Shown one piece after another: positions 25,141 through 38,440 of a DNA stretch of 64,000 nt. Positions within the stretch are counted from its first letter, which is position 1. Each line of letters begins with the position of its first letter. The notes under the pieces were generated by a model. That model did no database searches. It saw nothing but the letters and a program-made list of their open reading frames with translations, and was not told where the DNA came from. Source of the stretch: Timema cristinae (lineage: Eukaryota > Arthropoda > Insecta > Phasmatodea > Timematidae). The translations under genes were made by a program, and so were the position numbers. The stretch lies in contig JBCFYV010011135.1 in the NCBI GenBank assembly GCA_039000515.1, positions 13,592,376 to 13,656,375 of the forward strand, given 5' to 3'.

Positions 25141-25769
25141 ATTTTGTTTTTATTTGATAAAAGCAGTCTTCTATGAAAATTAGACTGCATTAACCACAAC
25201 TCAACAACACAATAAATGATGTATAAGGAAATGTTGATCATATGGCTAGTGTGCCAGACTTTGATCCTAAATTAAGTCTTGACTAGTTTTGTTGATGATT
25301 TTTTAAATTAATACTTGCCCCTCACCCTCCAAGATGTAAATCATTTTAATATAAGTTTAAAATGTGTAACATACAGCTAAAATATATCGTGGTGAAGTTG
25401 TGTCAAATGCATACATTCCATTTAAAGACCAGGTTTGAAACTGTAAATTCAAAAGTTGAAACGTTGTATTAAACATTAAAAGTAGGGATGGGACCCCTCA
25501 AATCCTTAAGAATATTCGATCGAGAAATTATCGAATTCTTGAATCATATACTTAAAAAACATTGTATTTTCAGATTTACCACACCTTATTGGTGGTTCAG
25601 ATTCATCATAGTTATAGGACAAACTTAACAACCAGACCCCAGACCGTTGATTTAACATTTAATTGAATATATAAATTTTTTGATTAAAATCGATTATAGA
25701 AGTTGCCCTAAAATACAAATTGTTAAAAAAAAATGTTTACATATTAGCAGTGTTACAATATATTATTCT

Positions 25770-26068
25770 GGTGCCTGGTGGTCTAGGGGTAGGGTGTCAG
25801 ACTTCTGTGCTGGGGTCCGGGGCTCAATCTCAGTCTCGGCACAGATTTATCTGATTGCCAAACCCTTCCATCACCTCTGACAAGACTGTCTTAATCACAA
25901 CTTGTGAATGTGGGGAATGCCAGGCCTCCACCGTGGTTCGGATTCCATGTTAAACTGTAGGTCCTCCATTTAATCTCACAATCAACCTACCATTACACAT
26001 TAGCATAAGTGCGTATAATCCGAACGGTAGTAAGACGTGGTGCTAATGCTAATATAATAATAATAATA
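25770..26068 (+). repeat. SINE family B, full length
   Basis: Head cctggtggtctaggggtagg (A-box-like), B box ggctcaatctcagtc, long body (cttgtgaatgtggggaatgc) and the tail shared with family A (cgtataatccgaacggtagt) ending in (AAT)n. It is the most diverged of the five B copies; no clear target duplication. Confidence 0.8.
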
Positions 26069-26224
26069 CCTCTTACCCCCAAAGTAAATTCTTTGTTGCA
26101 CCATTGGTATCAGTAAGAACCTATATTAATCCAATTGAATAACAATGTGTAAATTTTTATTGTTTTAACATCGCTCTTACTATTCATTTGATTTATACGC
26201 TAATAATGTATGATAAAAATACGT

Positions 26225-26410
26225 AGCACAACTTCCTTTGAAGGGGAAGTAAAGCCGTCATTTCTATCTCGATTGTGGTTTGTAAGAGAGCCCTGAAAAA
26301 TATGTGAAAATAAATTTACTGGCAAAATTGGTAGGCCCTTTCTCTCTCGCTCATAGAATTCTCGTGTGCTGATATGATCAGTTGGTTTAAAGAGTGCATG
26401 TTAAATATTT
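26225..26410 (+). repeat. Family D repeat, 5'-truncated
   Basis: Starts in the aacttcctttgaagggg block and keeps aagtaaagccgtcatttcta and atcagttggtttaaagagtg of family D. Confidence 0.55.
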
Positions 26411-26983
26411 CAAATAAATATGATAAATTAAAATTATATCAACTCATTATCATTCTATAATTTTTTGAAAAATTCAAACAAAATTTTAAAAACTTAAAAA
26501 TGTTGTTTAGAGTACTGCTACAAAATGGTTTAAACTCTTATAAGACACTTTATATTGATATAAAATTCCTTTATAACCATATCAAAAGTTATAACAAGCC
26601 CATTACAATAGTTTTATTTTTTATTAATGAATATAAATAGTATATAAATGGTTTGAACAAAAGTATGTAGTCTTATCTTAATATCACCTCGAACCTAAAG
26701 TGTTGCTCTGGCATATCCTTAATTAGTAGTAGGGGTTTATATAAACTACTAAAAATCATCATCATTTACACAAAGCTTTCAGTTGTGTGTTTAATATGAG
26801 AACAGTTCATAAGTGTTTTACTGTAGCTTTAGTCAATTTTGACTTTGGACCAATGAGGTTTTGATTAGAATAGACACTAGAAACATAACATATCACAATG
26901 GGTGAAGCAGTATTCATAAAGTAAACAGTTTTTACTCGTCTTAGTATATGTAAGGGTTAGACATAAGCAAACGATTTTGAAAT

Positions 26984-27380
26984 ACAGTAGACTCTAGATT
27001 TACCAGGGGTGGATCAACCGGTTTGCGGCTTAACCGTGGCTATATTTAAATATGTTACAAGCAATATACCACCGTCTGAATTCATTCTGTTATTTCCACC
27101 ATTGCGCAAGTGCGGCAATCTCTCAGAGGGGGGGGGGGGGGTACAGACAGTGACAAACAAAGAAAGAGCACAGCATGCTCAAGGTTGTACAGTTGCTGCT
27201 GAGACTAGTGAAATAGATTGGGAGGTAGAGGAAGAAGGAGATGTAGCGCTCATCTGGGTGATAAAGCCACTCAGTAGCCAAGGAAGGCATTGAAGGCTGA
27301 GGAATGTGTGTTGACCTGAAGCAGGATAACACTTTATAAACACAATGAATGCATGGACTGAAAAGTAACAACAATTAGTA
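26984..27380 (+). mobile_element. Pogo/Tigger-like remnant
   Basis: Begins with cagtagactctagatttacc then ggggtggatcaaccgg, very close to pogo/Tigger ends. It is followed by an open stretch reading EIDWEVEEEGDVALIWVIKP, then ALKAEECVLT after a stop, which resembles a transposase C-terminus. A run of 14 G lies at 27128-27141. The right end is not identified. Confidence 0.4.
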
Positions 27381-27749
27381 CAACCCTCAGAGAGAAAACG
27401 AATAAAGAAAGGACTTCTTTCATTTAATTCGTTAAGTATATAAAGAGAAAAGGGAATTTTTCGTATTATTCGTGCTTCCTTTTTCCTCAATTACCCTGGA
27501 AAATTGAGTCTCTACTATAGGGAAATTAACCAAATATGGATGGGACATTTATACATGTACACCTAATAAAAATAAACTATTGTGACCATTTAGCATTTGA
27601 TTAGTGATGTTTTATGAACAAGTCTTAAATTGTAAGTGGCTGCTCTTAAACAGAAAACATTATAAAATGTATCATTGCGCTTTAGGAAAAACCTCTTTAC
27701 ACAATCTTAGCTATGTTTTGTTATATATGAAAGAAGGTACCAGAAGGAT

Positions 27750-28030
27750 GGATAGAAAACACATAAAAGTGAACAAACACAATTTAGCTTTTTCAATGAA
27801 ACAAACAACAAACAGTTCACACTTTACATTGCTGCCACTGGATAAAGAGGTAATCGCTTTCTCTTGAAGAAAGATGATTGTCATTGACTTACCGCCTTGG
27901 TCAAAGGACTGGGTGGTAGCATCAAATAAAAAAAAAAACATAACCAGAGGCAGCAGTGTAAAGTGTGAACCGTGTTCTTATTTTCATAGCAAAAGCCATA
28001 TTGTGTTCATTTCCTTTTGAATGTTTTTAT
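27750..28030. repeat. Foldback repeat, family F, best copy
   Basis: The left arm (27750-27837) and the right arm (27951-28030) are inverted: cacactttacattgctgcca pairs with ggcagcagtgtaaagtgtga, and both arms carry a gaacaaacacaattt-like block near the outside. The loop holds aaagaggtaatcgctttctc. Confidence 0.65.
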
Positions 28031-28063
28031 AAGATAACAAAATGTATCATAGGAAATTATTGA

Positions 28064-28067
<4 letters not shown>

Positions 28068-28135
<68 letters not shown>

Positions 28136-28137
28136 AA
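28068..28137. repeat. (AT)n microsatellite
   Basis: About 70 bases of AT units with three AAAT interruptions. Confidence 0.9.
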
Positions 28138-28212
28138 ATGTTATATTTTTTTCAGTTTTATGTTTAAATTTAGTAAAAAATTAACATTCCATTGCATTTA
28201 TTATTGTAAATA

Positions 28213-28440
28213 AACTATGAATAATAATCATCATCATCATCATCATCAACAACTATTTCCAGCCTCTGAACGGGCCACTTTAGTAAAATGCCTCCATTCT
28301 TCTCCTCTCACTTGAACACTTTCTGTTATCTGTTCCTCCCATCTATTTCTTGTCCTCCCTTGCGGTCATTTTCCTAAATACTTTATTTCCAAAATTTTCT
28401 TTGGCATCCTCTCTTTTACCAACCTCATTACATGAATATG
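28213..28440 (-). repeat. LINE 3' end with (ATC)n tail
   Basis: Starts with ATC repeats, then the complement of the LINE end (caactatttccagcctctga) and the part matching tgttcctcccatctatttct. Truncated at its 5' side. Confidence 0.65.
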
Positions 28441-29730
28441 AATAGTAAATGTAAATCTAGAACAGAGTGTAATAGTCAATATTCTTTCTTGCATAGGTAG
28501 ATATATTCGTCTACAGTACAATGTTTTATTAATAAAAATCTAGTTAATATTTTGTTAAAAGCGTATTATTAGGAATCTCAATAAAAGAAAGCTAACACAA
28601 GTTGAGCTTACCGTAAAAATCTGATTTTTTTTTTCATAAAATTATAATTTATTTTATTTTATACTTATTTATAGATTTTAAAGGTTTATATCTTAACAAA
28701 TTGTTACAATATCAAAATAACTAAGAAACTATCTAATACTATATTTAATTAATCCTTTTAATGTGTCCTATTTTAAAGTTTAAAAATATTTCTACAATAT
28801 ATTTTGACCGCCCCCCCCCCCCCCCCCTAAAAAATACACTTAGGATGTAATTGATTGTATTCATGATATTGTGAAAAATGGTTTTGGATGGTTACAAAAC
28901 TTTGTACAGTCTATTAAAAAAAAAAGATCAGAATGTAAAAAAGGGGAATGCAAATAATTTACTAAATAATAAGTGGGGCCATATTTTTTTAGACGATTGT
29001 GTACCTAATGTTTATATAGTAAATTTGTTATTTGTTTTAAATTTGCTAACATATTCAACTAATAATAGCAGAAATTTAACATGAATTTTGTATATTATCT
29101 GTCACTATTTTTATTGGTGAAGATAGAATTTTTTCTCCAAAGCCAATTTGAAGCTAGAATGGTTTATCAAAGTCAATATGAATTTTATATTTTTTAAAAG
29201 CAAAGTCTATGTTTCGAAGCTTCGTAAATCCATGAATTTAACACAGCGCCTTAACAATGCTCGAGAAATGGTATTTTTTCTATAGCTACAAAGCCTAAGA
29301 TGCATTTTTTTTTTCACTCGTAAAAGTCTATAAAAAGTTTTCATCAAGATGTTCTTTGTTTTTGTCTTATAAAATATTTTCTTGGTTGTCATAGTTTTAA
29401 AAAATAATCTCGGTTGTGACACTTTATAGAGTTGTACAGAATATTGTTATTAATTTCTTGAAGCAATTTCTATATCAACAAGTGGGATAGCATTTTAAAA
29501 ATGCGCATTACTTGATAATTCAAAAATTGATTTTTTTTTTATATAATTTTGGTTCTGAATTCGGACAAAGCAATGAAGATAGTGAATTTTAGGCTATTTC
29601 ATTATTTCACTAAAGTTGTAAAAAAAACTACTTTCCATACATACAATAATTTTAAATCTCATAATAAATAAAATATTAATACTACTAAAGAAAATCAATA
29701 CTCAGATTTCAAAAATATGGCCACGAGACA
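28440..29730. other. Intergenic, no gene seen
   Basis: A+T-rich, with a run of 17 C at 28811-28827. No coding match. Confidence 0.4.
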
Positions 29731-29734
29731 AATA

Positions 29735-29830
29735 AGAATGGCTCAATGATAGAGGATTGGCACACAAAGTCCCTGGTTTGATTCCCTGTCCAGGTTATCA
29801 TTTTTCACTCAATTGAATATCAAAAATACA
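29735..29830 (+). repeat. tRNA-like repeat, family C
   Basis: Reads aatggctcaatgatagagga, then ggtttgattccctgtccagg and the tcatttttcact tail. Confidence 0.5.
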
Positions 29831-31000
29831 GTTGGTCCTGCGATAATCAACCATGTTGAATATGTTACATAATTTATAGCACCTATATGTTTGCAATGTG
29901 TGTAAGTTCCTTTAAGAGAAGATATGTACTGTTTTAAATTTAATAAAAATAATTTAATGTCATATATATTTAGACTATAGTTTATTTTAAATATATTTTA
30001 TCACAGTTTTGATATTGATTTGTTTTTAATACTGTGAAAGGAATATAAGTGAATGTTATTTTTATTTATTTAGTATATTATGTGAACTATAATAATCTAC
30101 TAATTTGAATTTTATTTTAAAATAACTTTTATTTACCAATTGTATCAAAAGTTAAAAGTTATTTTTAAATTCTTCATTAACTGTTTAAATCGTTAAAATA
30201 TCATCTGGACTTGATGTATGCGAGTTTCCTATTTGACTCTTCGGCCTATTAAATAAAATATCATTAGTAATAAAAATCAAAGTCAATTTTAACTGGTGAT
30301 ATTTATTATGTACCAGCAGAAGTATTCGGCATTGCCCGTGGTAACTATGCAATGAATTGCGTGCTTAACCCTGGCAATGATTTTAATTACTTCAAACAGA
30401 AAGAAAATAAAATCCAAATTTTAAAATTCCGGCTTTAGGGTTCAAATGTTTGTGCACAAGTGCTACTAATTTTAAAATGTCAGCTCTCTGAGGTAGATAT
30501 AATGCAATGCTCATTACAAACAAATAAAAAACTCATTTTATTACTATAGATACACCAATACAAAACATTGAACAGGAATTCAGTAATAAGGGTAGTGATG
30601 GTATTGAAGAATGGATAAATTAATATTACCCACAACTAGTTTGAAGCAACACAATTATTGATAGTAGTTACTGTTAGTTCTTTTAAATTTTCATATCATA
30701 TTGAATTATTTATATTCATTTTATAGTTACTACTAGAAAGTTAATTTAAAACCATTTGTTTTTAAAATCATGTGAATTTTTTTTTATTTTATAATAAAAT
30801 CACTTACTGTCAATCATAATAAACAATTTATTTGAAATATTTAAGAATCATTTCATCCTTAAATACTTGTTTTTATCCTTGTTAATCTAGGCTCATAGTA
30901 AGATTTAGTCAAATTAATCTTGAATACTAAATGAATTGGTATTTAGAAGTATATGTGTGCATTATTATTTATTTTTATAGCCCTTTTAACTTTTTTTTAA
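29830..31000. other. Intergenic, no gene seen
   Basis: A+T-rich sequence without a recognised gene or repeat. Confidence 0.4.
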
Positions 31001-31002
31001 CC

Positions 31003-31242
31003 CACCTCAGTGGTTGAATGGCATAAGGCATCACTCTCATATTATACTGGCCTGCTGATGGTGGGAATATCTGGGTTTGAATCTCGGTCGGGTCTACTGA
31101 GGTTTTTTTTTTCCTGAATGGTTTCCCAATCTTCGACACATGTGGGTAGATTACCTTTAATATTATTCCTTTTCCCCATCCCTACCCCCATTAAAGTAAT
31201 TATCATATATGCATATAACTTCAATAGATAGTAAGATGCAGA
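31003..31242 (+). repeat. SINE family A, diverged
   Basis: Reads cacctcagtggttgaatggc, B box ggtttgaatctcggtcgggt, body and a weak tail (ataacttcaatagatagtaa). Confidence 0.6.
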
Positions 31243-31568
31243 GATAAAAAGAATATTTTTGGTTTTGTCCATTTAAATAATTTAAACTGTTTAATGGAAC
31301 CTGCCAAACCCTACTTGTATTAGTTATATAAAGTAAAAAACAATCTTTATCAATATCCAATGATTATGTGCTGGTAGTTGTTCTTGAACATGCAATTGTA
31401 AGATTTTGGTTCCTTAAAAATATGTTAATTTCCTTTATCGATGTCGGGTCCGGTAAGAGACTCCTTGCTAACAAATGTTTGTGTGTGGAAAAATGAGTAC
31501 AAGAAACGGGTAATGGTAAAATATTAACATATTTCACCTTATAATACACCAAAACTAATACTTAGTAA

Positions 31569-31786
31569 CCCCCTTTGGTGGCCATGTGGTCTAATGCGCT
31601 GATCTCGTGTTAGACTAGACTGCCGAAAATAGGGAGGTTTGAGTTTGATCCCAGTTGGGTGCACTGAGGGTGGTTTTTCCCTAAATGATTTTCCACACTC
31701 CCTTCACACAAATGCAGGCACAGTTCCTTTAAATTGAGCCTTCCTAACCCGAACGGGTAGTAAGACGCTATGCTAAAAAAAAAAAA
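31569..31786 (+). repeat. SINE family A with target duplication
   Basis: Head cccctttggtggccatgtgg, B box gagtttgatcccag, tail aacccgaacgggtagtaaga, ending in an A-run. Flanked by ACTTAGTAA (31560-31568 and 31787-31795). Confidence 0.75.
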
Positions 31787-31845
31787 ACTTAGTAAAGTCT
31801 ATCTACTCTAACTTTTCTTCTCACCCCTTTATTGATGTTATTTAT

Positions 31846-31965
31846 CATCATAATCAACTATTTCCAGCCTGTAGCCGGGCCAGTTTAATAAAGTGGCTCC
31901 ATCTACCTCTTTTAATCCCTTCCATTCTTCTCCGCTCACTTGCACACTTTCTGTTATATGATGTT
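31846..31965 (-). repeat. LINE 3' end fragment
   Basis: Reads atcatcataatcaactattt then ccagcctgtagccgggccag, the complement of the (GAT)n-tailed LINE 3' end, followed by ccattcttctccgctcactt. Confidence 0.6.
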
Positions 31966-32189
31966 AAAGACCCCCTTGAATACATTTAAAGTCAGATTTT
32001 GGGAATACAGCATATGGCAGGAAGTAAACGCAACGTGCCGACGTGTTTGCAGTCTCGTTTATATAAACATGGATTTATTTCCATTGTAAAACATGTGTTG
32101 AGGATCTTTTAATGAACTGCATTACCTTGACAGATTACACCATGGCTCTCTCTTACAACATAAGAGGCCATTTTGAAAGAAAAAAAAAA

Positions 32190-32268
32190 CACCCTCAGTA
32201 CAGCCATCATCAGCAGTCTAGTCTATTGTGAGAGTGACGTCTTAGACCATGCGGCCAACGAAGGTGTG
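32190..32268 (-). repeat. SINE family A head fragment
   Basis: Only the head side (caccctcagtacagccatca, tcttagaccatgcggccaac) remains. Confidence 0.45.
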
Positions 32269-32977
32269 ATGAAAATTAAATTAAAACTTGGGATCCAATC
32301 GTTTCTCTATATATCAATTAAAGCACAAATTTACTTTAAAAATGTGAAAATTCGTTTTAAAACTTGGCACTTAGCATAAAAATACCTTAATTGTTTAAAT
32401 TTGTAAACTTAAAACATGTTTACGCATTAATACTTTGTATTTGAAACATATTTTTGAGTTTTAAATTGGATTTCTAGGTTCATGAAAAGTAGGTATACTC
32501 TATTTACAAGTTATACTGTCAAGGTAAACACAGTGTCTATTTATATAATCTATCAAGTATTTATGTAAAGTTCAAAAGTAATAAACACCCAATTTATAAT
32601 TGCTGTTTTGATTTATAACCAACTTGTAGCTATTTTAATAAAATCAATCGTGTAAATGTCAGTTATTTGTACTTAACTCCAAAATGGTATTTTTATGGTA
32701 ACTTTTCTTCATGACTGAATGTATGATCTTGTTTGAAGTAAAACTTATCTTCTGGATTTATATCAAGAGTACTTATACGTTCACTGTGTCTGTGAATATA
32801 ATCAATCAAATATTTTCATGTCTGTATTTTAACCTAAAATAAATTATTTTTTGAATGTCACCAATCTATTTCTTGCTTATCAAACCAATAATTTAACTAT
32901 CCTTTTAACCATTGTTTTTCAACGTGTGGGCCTCAGAAACCTGGCATATCGTAAATCGTTCCTAAAGTTTGTTTTAA

Positions 32978-33212
32978 TATGTCTTACTACCCGTTAGGTT
33001 TATACATTTATGTACTGATTATGCTAATGTGTTAGGGATTAGAAAGGTTATATTTAGATAATGTGTACCCACATTTTGCATGAAGAGAAAGTGGAAAAAT
33101 ATTTTGTAAAAACCACCCTCACTACACCAGTCTGAGATTTGAACCTCATTTGCCCCGTCATCTGCAGTTTAATCTAATGCGAGATTAGTTCATTGGACCA
33201 TGTGGCCACCAA
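32978..33212 (-). repeat. SINE family A
   Basis: Tail complement cttactacccgttaggttta, body gcatgaagagaaagtggaaa, head attggaccatgtggccacca. Confidence 0.65.
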
Positions 33213-33214
33213 AA

Positions 33215-35045
33215 AGGGTCCTTTCAAAAGTGTGCTGCCAAATTTTGATCACCGACATATCTCTAAGAATTAAGGGTTCCAACTTTTGGAAAAATTAAAT
33301 GCAAAAAAGGGGGCCAATTTATCAAAATCAAACATAAAACGAGAGTCACCTTATGTATATGCCCTAAAATTAGCCATACAACTGAAACAAAACAGGATTC
33401 AGTCCCGCAATATAGTATTAATTAATAATTATGTGGTGAGACGTCTTCTTTAGTGATTGGTACAAATGCCAGATATTCTTTTATTCACACAAATCATGTC
33501 CTGTTTTGAGAATAAAACCCCGATTTAAAATTGTCTAACACTGCAGTTCCAATTGTTTAGATGTCTAACCAATATTGAATGTATTTTTCAACAAACAATA
33601 TTGTATATTATATAGATATTTAAAAAAACTATATATGGGTCGAATTCACTATTTAATTAATTTGAATCCCAAAATTAAATATGAATCTTGGAAAAATGAA
33701 TATAAAATAAAACAAACAAATCATCTTATTTTTTAACTAAACACTTGAAGCTAGGTTTTGTAATTTTGACAGAACTACAGATTTGATATTTTAGATTTTA
33801 TTGACACGTTTAGATGATAAATTGTAAACTATTTTTTTTAAATAAAATTTCTCATATGGAATTTCTTTATACATGGAGTGTAGGGTTTTATCACTAGATG
33901 TCTCTGATGACATCTCCAACAAACTTAAAAGTATCAACTATTGTAAGTGGGTTGGGGAACGAGGGGAAGCGAAACCTTTTGTGAATAATAGAAAAAGACT
34001 AGCTCATTCTTTTCTCAATGTTGGTGTGGTGGGGTTGGCGATAACAGATATAGCAAACCCGCCATTTAAAGAACCTTCATTAACCATTAATTATAGCAAC
34101 TAAATTTAAATGTATGTATTTATATGACAAGATACGTGCTTTGGGGATGCCACATTTTATAAATGTTGTCAATGTTGATCGATGGAAGGTAAATATCATG
34201 ACATTTACTCTATATTAGCTAGCTTACAGACATTTATTTATATTCACTAAAAGGTTCTTTGAAGAGTAGATAGCATCTAGGATGAGTGCCTGCTGGTCAT
34301 AGCGCACAATGTTGCACTTTTACCGTTGCATAACCGCGTCTAAAAAGTGCCATCTTTCTTTCAATGAAATAACAACACAGCTCATTTGTTCTCACAGTTT
34401 TTTTTATAGTCGAACCAGAGAAAAAGGATCTAAAGTTGCTTTCTCTTGTTATTTGTTAGTTTTCAATTGTAATTTGAATTGAATAGGACACACAACTTAA
34501 TTGTATTTCTATAATACATTATACTATATAAATATATAATTTAAAAATATGTATTATATTATATATATAGTTATAATGACTCCGACCGATTCTTAACAGG
34601 GAAAATTCCCGTGATGAATGTTTGTACCGAAACGTGTCACCACAGCTTGGGCCCTCTGGTCCTCATGACATATTAGGTCTATATCACTCACCCATTTCCT
34701 TATACAAGTAACTTTTCCGATAATACTTCAAGCTTTCCACTTCATAATTTATGTTTATAATATAGTTTAAAATTAATATATTTTTTAATTACAATAAATA
34801 AATCTCTTGAGTCAACCATTTATTCCACAGCCAGTGGTGTGTGTATCCACACAATTACAATTACTTATATATCATTAATGTTATACTAAACAGTTATTTT
34901 TGGTGACTGATATTTGCATCTATAAGTGAATATAAATAAATACTTTCTACGCCATAGAATATAACTATTCTATTTAGAAAACCACTAATATTATTAATTA
35001 GCCGCCTACATTTTTTTTTTTGCTCCTGGTCTTAAGATATGTTTG
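33215..35045. other. Intergenic, no gene confirmed
   Basis: Contains a + strand open frame at 33873-34103 (76 residues) with no family match, and a GC-richer patch at 34575-34690 that includes accgaaacgtgtc. I cannot assign either. Confidence 0.35.
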
Positions 35046-35049
35046 GAAT

Positions 35050-35235
35050 GTATTCATTTAATTATACTAAATAATTAGTAATGATGATTATAGAATTTGA
35101 AGGGAATTTATCCACATTCATGTGGAGTGAAAGAGAGGAATTATTTATGGAAAAAACACCCTCTGTAAACACGGCTGGGATTTGAACCCAGACTTCCTCC
35201 TCACCTGAAAAACAACACTAGATGAGGCTGATCAG
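35050..35235 (-). repeat. SINE family A, diverged
   Basis: Reads atccacattcatgtggagtg, aaaaacaccctctg and ggctgggatttgaacccaga, the B-box complement of this family. Confidence 0.5.
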
Positions 35236-35239
35236 TGAT

Positions 35240-37090
35240 ATTTAGTCCACATACCTACCTACTGGTGCAGATGTATTAATTTTAATACAAATTAATATTA
35301 TTAAAAACCATTAGTATACATTTAAAATAATTATGAAGAAAAGTGGCCTTAAATTGATCATTGTTTTAACTTGTTCAAAAAAGAGATTTAAAATATATCT
35401 ATGAATTAAACTAAAACTTGATACAAATCTATGATTGACTGAAATTTTACTTTACATTAGGATTAAAACGAATATGTGTCTCTTTGTAAACAACTTAATA
35501 AAAAAAATCTTAACTTTTGAAAACTTAATCAACTCTTTCAAATACACAAATGAGAGTTAATGGCATACAATCTAAATAATTCAACCAAATCCACTTGGAC
35601 TTGATATATGGACTGGTGATGTGATTTATCTATAAATTCTCTAAATCTCTATACAGTTGAATGTCTGTATGAATGTTTGTAGCCAGTAAGACAAAAAGTA
35701 CTCAATTTATTGAGACGGGACTTCTTCTTTTGTACTCCTTATTTTTCAGAGAACAGTGTCAAGCTATATTCCATCACAATATCTTATTAATGAGCAAAGC
35801 ACTATGAAAAATACTGTCTGTTGGTATGGTTAATTTGAGTCTTTATGAGACTATTCCAAAACGGAGAATAATTAATTTTAATTATTTTTTAAATATTGTT
35901 TCAGATTGGCTAAAAAGTAATGATTAAAAGTTATAAAAGAGTGTAAGAAAACTTAATTTTACAACAAAACAGTGATCTTTTACAAGTGTTGGCAACCCAA
36001 ATCTGAACATTTGATTTTTTAACTGTCATCCAGGTAAAAACCTATCATGAACAAACTCTAGCATATCTACCTATCAGATTATTTAATTACATATGCCCTT
36101 TTTTAATTTTTAATATAATAAACAAATCACTAGCCAAAATATTTTTAGTATTAATTTTTAAGCTTTGAAAATTTAAATAGCTTTAAATAGAGTAAATTAG
36201 TGAAAAGAAGATAAAAAAACTGAGTAAAAAAGAATATTTACAAGAAAAAACCTGCCTTTAGATTTGATGCTAAACTTGGGTTTTGTATGGCAACAAAAAC
36301 TGAAAAATGTAGCACTTCAGTAATATAACACACATACATTTTACAAATAACAACAATGTAAAATAGCTTATTTTATACAATTTGCTTTCAATTCCTTTAC
36401 ACAATAAATGGGAATTTTTTATCAAAAATATAGGCCTATACTACAATATTTCGGCCCTAGAAATGTAGGGAAAATAATATCAATCTAAATTATGCTTGAC
36501 ATTTATTAGTCAAAACACATTTTGGATGTAGTCCCGTCTCGTATTTTACACAAACAGTTCTTTAACTTATTTTAGGTTTTTGTGTTGAGCACAATCTGCA
36601 TAAACATAATTTCCTTAGTGGAAAATTCTTGAAACCAAATACATGAGAAGGGCCTGGTGCAGTGAATATTTATTCTCTTTATATTTTATATTTTTTTCAA
36701 AATTTAAATATTTATTTTTGGTATAATTTTCTAACAATCTATTCAGTCATTTTGTTTATTTAGTATAAATACTCTATTTGGTAACAACACACCATATTAG
36801 CACTGTGTCCGCAGTATTTATTTAATTGGTACTACTGACTTTTGCTTTTGTCAGCTTTTGGAAACTTTCCATTATGACGCATCCTCCTTTTTTCGAACAG
36901 GAAATCCAGACAAAGAAGGCTTCATTCATTCACTCTCGGCTGAAACTACGACTCGTATGCATAGTTTTTGATAAATCCATATTAATCTACGTAATCCTGA
37001 TATAAATTACACAAAATATGTATACAAAGCATAAGTAAATAGTTGTGGAATTAGATGTAATAAATAAACTTAAAATAAAGTGTTTAATTG
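35240..37090. other. Intergenic, no gene seen
   Basis: A+T-rich; no coding match and no repeat recognised. Confidence 0.4.
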
Positions 37091-37109
37091 AACCAAAATT
37101 ATATTAGAA

Positions 37110-37960
37110 TATCTTTAGAATCTACATCTCAGAAGTCCATAAATAGTAGCAAATCTTGGGGTGTGTCATCATGGGCATTCCCTGGTGCACCCCTCCCTCT
37201 TGGCCCTCTATCAAAAGGCCTTCTATGATGGAACAATTGAAGTCTAAACATGACATTGTTTTTACCCCAGCAAGAATATAGGCCTTCAATAACATTCTAA
37301 ATATAACATTTAGCACTACTTTTTTCCAACACTTCAATGTTGTTCTATCATCAAGATACTGGTAGAGCATCATATCTAAAGTAGCAATTCCCCTCATAAA
37401 TGTATTATAATCTAATATCATGAGTGGCTTGGAAATTGATGTCAGATTTCTTTTTGGTAGAGTCTGCGACACAGCGGCAGTTGAAGCATCACTTGTTTTT
37501 CTACGAGTTTCTTTTTTTTTCCCCCTTCTAAGCCATACACTAAAATAAACCCATTCTTGAAAAATTTCACCTCACCCACCTTGGATTTTTGAATAATTTG
37601 AAGAGGGAAAAAATTTCCTGTTCCCACATAGTGTGCCTGTGATAAAAGTGCCTACAAAATATAAATGCTTTACCAAAGGAACTGATGTGGAAAAGTTATA
37701 ACAAAATATGTAATAACATTTATTTACATAATTTCCAACTGTAAGCAATTTCATTAAGAGTGTAACCATCATTTGATCTCTGTCAATGTACTTTACATAG
37801 AGGTAAGGATAAAAACTAAGACAGTAGTTGACTAAAGAATCAACTATCATCCAAAATTTGATTCCCATTAAACTCGCGTCAATATAAACTGCTGGTGGGG
37901 ATGTAGTAGTAGTAGTGGTTATAGGTTGAAATTTGGCACATGGATTGTATAATGGGTCTC
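37110..37960 (-). pseudogene. piggyBac-like transposase pseudogene
   Basis: Across frames the - strand reads DPLYNPCAKFQPIT, YIDASLMGIKFWMIVDSLVN, NKCYYIFCYNFSTSVPLVKH, LYFVGTFITGTLCGNRKFFP, then KPLMILDYNTFMRGIATLDM and WKKVVLNVIFRMLLKAYIL. These follow, in order, conserved blocks of the piggyBac/PGBD transposase domain (NFFTS, GT...RK, DYN..MGG.D). Frameshifts and a missing N-terminus mark it as dead. TTAA flanks were not found. Confidence 0.65.
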
Positions 37961-38049
37961 CAAGGGGGAGGGGGAGGGGCATGTTTGGAATTTTGTATGA
38001 GATGGTACAATCTGGAATTTGTTTTGAGGGAACATATATGTCCGAACAA

Positions 38050-38440
38050 AGGAGTCGATAGAGATTTTTTAGTAACACCAAATCTTTTCAACAGTACTCC
38101 AAGAATCACATTCAAACGCCCCCATAATCTCCGCAACATTCTGTTTCACTCTAGAGTGCCCAACCCAGCCATAAACAAAAAACAACATCAGGCCAAAGGT
38201 TCCTACCCTTGCAACCAACCAATAAGCAGTGCATGCAAAATTCACCAACCTTCCATTTCATTCAACAGCAAACTCACACAAATGGAATATCCCATGAAAG
38301 GCCACCTACCAGCTACAATAAAACTACTGCATTACTGAATAAATTAGCCTCACCACAGGAACACTCTGACAACGAATCGATGGGCATTGTTTTAATACCA
38401 ACACACAACGACTGGCAAAACAGTCACTCATCATAGTCAA
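38050..38440 (+). pseudogene. GIY-YIG-type retroelement remnant
   Basis: The + strand reads STPRITFKRPHNLRNILFHS then RVP, and further on SYPCNQP; after a frameshift it reads QEHSDNESMGIVLIPTHNDW. The phrase 'FKRPxNLRxIL.xSx' followed by a PCN block is typical of the linker before a GIY-YIG domain in Penelope-like and related retroelements. It lies directly against the piggyBac pseudogene on the other strand. Confidence 0.4.

Noticed and set aside
27128..27141. Run of 14 G, and C runs at 28811-28827 and 55585-55600
   Set aside because: Simple homopolymers, also prone to sequencing error; no evidence for function.
33873..34103. 76-codon + strand frame
   Set aside because: No homology that I recognise and no supporting signals; left as unassigned intergenic DNA.
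37940..38338. 132-codon + strand frame as a host gene
   Set aside because: Its first part is antisense to the piggyBac pseudogene and its second part resembles a retroelement linker; stops and frameshifts follow.
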